Source: a virus. From it: 33,056 nt of DNA. The first letter of the stretch is position 1, and every line of letters begins with the position of its first letter. The notes beneath the pieces are model-generated. The model saw only the letters and a program-made list of their open reading frames with translations, was not told the origin of the DNA and made no database searches. Below, piece by piece: positions 32,531 through 33,056 of the stretch. A program made the translations under genes and the position numbers. The stretch lies in the IMG/VR virus record IMGVR_UViG_3300020457_000042, positions 1 to 33,056 of that record, one strand, 5' to 3'.

Positions 32531-32632
32531 TCATGAATTGAACACTTTATATATGTTGACTGCGATCACTCCAAGGGCAGTCCACATAAAAAAATTACCT
32601 ATTTTAAAAGGTAATAGAATTAAAAACTTCAT
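32531..32632 (-). CDS. Possible small single-span membrane peptide (33 aa)
   Basis: A frame from ATG 32630-32632 to TGA 32531-32533 encodes MKFLILLPFKIGNFF followed by MWTALGVIAVNIYKVFNS. It would have one hydrophobic span (about residues 12-29) and a short basic end. Small membrane peptides are common in these phages. Against it: no Shine-Dalgarno, and the first half coincides with a possible hairpin and T-tract (32588-32615). An internal ATG at residue 16 would give an 18-residue peptide. Treat as tentative. Confidence 0.4.
   Translation of the reverse strand: MKFLILLPFKIGNFFMWTALGVIAVNIYKVFNS
32546..32574 (-). promoter_or_regulatory. Probable sigma70-type promoter before the 74-aa gene
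   Basis: TTGGAG (32569-32574), 17-base spacer, TATAAA (32546-32551) on the minus strand, with the ATG 20 bases after the -10 box. Nine of twelve consensus positions match. It lies inside the possible 33-aa ORF. Confidence 0.5.
32588..32615 (-). terminator. Weak hairpin with T-tract, possible terminator
   Basis: The minus strand has ATTACCT, an 8-base loop, AGGTAAT and then a T-run ending before ATG (7 bp stem, only two or three G-C pairs). It could end transcripts from the 34-aa gene before the promoter at 32546-32574. It overlaps the possible 33-aa ORF, so at most one reading may be right. Confidence 0.4.
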
Positions 32633-32841
32633 GGGCAATTTTTTTACTGGGAAATTTTTTTTTTATTTTTATATCTCTAGCTCAATTTGTCACCTCTGTA
32701 GGTTAGGGTAGTTTGCTTTTTTTCGCACGCACCCCCCACAAAATAATACATAACAACACACAACTGTCTGTTACACTAACACTAATACCTATAAGATTGT
32801 GGGTACTATGTATTAGATAGCACCCACACAGTTCTTGTTAG
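32633..32841. other. Noncoding gap with A-tracts, a G-run and a hairpin
   Basis: About 210 bases without a gene I can support. It holds T-runs on the plus strand of 7, 10 and 7 bases (32639-32645, 32655-32664, 32717-32723). It also has a locally GC-rich island with six C in a row near 32731-32737, and the hairpin at 32798-32828. It may be a promoter-proximal leader or a bent-DNA region. No tRNA cloverleaf was seen. Confidence 0.5.
32798..32828 (-). other. Stable RNA hairpin after the 34-aa gene
   Basis: On the minus strand TGTGGGTGCTAT pairs with ATAGTACCCACA around a 7-base loop, giving 12 bp with one G-U pair. On the plus strand the same position is an A-C mismatch, so the structure favours minus-strand RNA. 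It begins 13 bases after the stop at 32842. No T-tract follows (AATCTTATAG), so it may protect a 3' end or be a processing site instead of a simple terminator. Confidence 0.6.
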
Positions 32842-32946
32842 TTATAGCACTGTATCTTCTACTGCTTCAATATCATCTAGCACTGTTAATATGTCTGCTC
32901 CAGTATCAACAACGTCTAATAGGAAAAGTGCGAAGTTCTTGGACAT
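32842..32946 (-). CDS. Small acidic peptide (34 aa), FALFLLD type
   Basis: ATG at 32944-32946, TAA at 32842-32844. The product reads MSKNFALFLLDVVDTGADIL, then TVLDDIEAVEDTVL. It is acidic and amphipathic-helical. From memory very similar FALFLLDxxDTGxxIL peptides occur as small unnamed genes in marine T4-like phages, which is why I prefer this start. The frame is open to another ATG at 33001-33003 (53 aa), directly preceded by an in-frame stop. Neither start has a convincing Shine-Dalgarno. The function is unknown. Confidence 0.6.
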   Translation of the reverse strand: MSKNFALFLLDVVDTGADILTVLDDIEAVEDTVL

Positions 32947-33017
32947 AATAAGAATAACAAAGTGTACAGAATAGTTTAGAGACTTACTCAGGTCTAATAA
33001 CATTTAGTGTGAGATAT

Positions 33018-33056
33018 TCACAGTTCTTCAATATAACTTTCTACCTGCTCATTGTC
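33018..33056 (-). CDS. C-terminal end of a gene cut by the window edge
   Basis: The last 39 bases read on the minus strand as DNEQVESYIEEL followed by TGA (33018-33020). The acidic helical ending looks like a real protein C-terminus, and same-strand close packing supports it. Twelve residues are too few to identify it. Confidence 0.4.
   Translation of the reverse strand, partial: DNEQVESYIEEL

Noticed and set aside
32677-32751. 24-codon minus-strand ORF beginning MYYFVGGACEKK
   Set aside because: Too short, without ribosome site, and it runs through the homopolymer region. Probably chance.
32947-33003. 19-residue upstream extension of the 34-aa peptide (start at 33001-33003)
   Set aside because: The extension is not protein-like compared with remembered homologues that begin at the FALFLLD segment. 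Kept only as an alternative start.

Overview
This window is a stretch of a lytic T4-like marine myovirus genome. The gene order and many N- and C-terminal signatures resemble the cyanomyoviruses of Prochlorococcus and Synechococcus. A related pelagiphage-type T4-like phage cannot be excluded, because no host-diagnostic metabolic gene lies in the window. Base composition is strongly AT-rich (GC about one third, judged by eye). Every gene I can support is on the minus strand, so transcription runs from high to low coordinates.

Region 31,126-33,056 is a small-gene and enzyme module: the C-terminal tail of a gene cut by the window edge, a 34-residue peptide, a possible 33-residue membrane peptide, a 74-residue protein, a GT-A-type glycosyltransferase, and 68- and 47-residue proteins. 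A consensus host sigma70 promoter (TTGACA, 17-base spacer, TATAAT) stands before the glycosyltransferase. A 9-bp hairpin with a U-tract closes the module at 31,096-31,124, and a phage-type late promoter (CATAAATA) follows at once.

Region 628-31,055 is the late structural cluster, in transcription order: gp25, gp6, a giant gp7 (4,006 residues), an enlarged gp8 (522), a giant DUF4815-type protein (2,668) where T4 has genes 9 to 12, two small proteins, gp13, an enlarged gp14, an extended gp15, gp16, a coiled-coil fibre protein (572) and an 81-residue protein. A nested 48-residue coiled-coil ORF overlaps the end of the last of these and leads into the terminase large subunit gp17 (partial, cut at position 1). 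Together these encode most of the baseplate wedge, the neck and tail terminator, and the packaging motor. Five NATAAATA late promoters sit in the short gaps between genes.

The most notable content is in the virion proteins, not in a separate system. Several T4 core proteins have been expanded with surface-protein-like modules: a YHYH domain, HGxxTGE adhesin-like repeats and three copies of a beta domain in gp7; a DUF4214-like domain in the DUF4815 protein; and GxGYxxxP repeats shared by gp14, gp8, the DUF4815 protein and gp7. One 40-base segment is almost identical at two sites 7.4 kb apart in gp7, which points to recent module copying. I saw no tRNA, CRISPR array, insertion sequence, integrase or attachment site.
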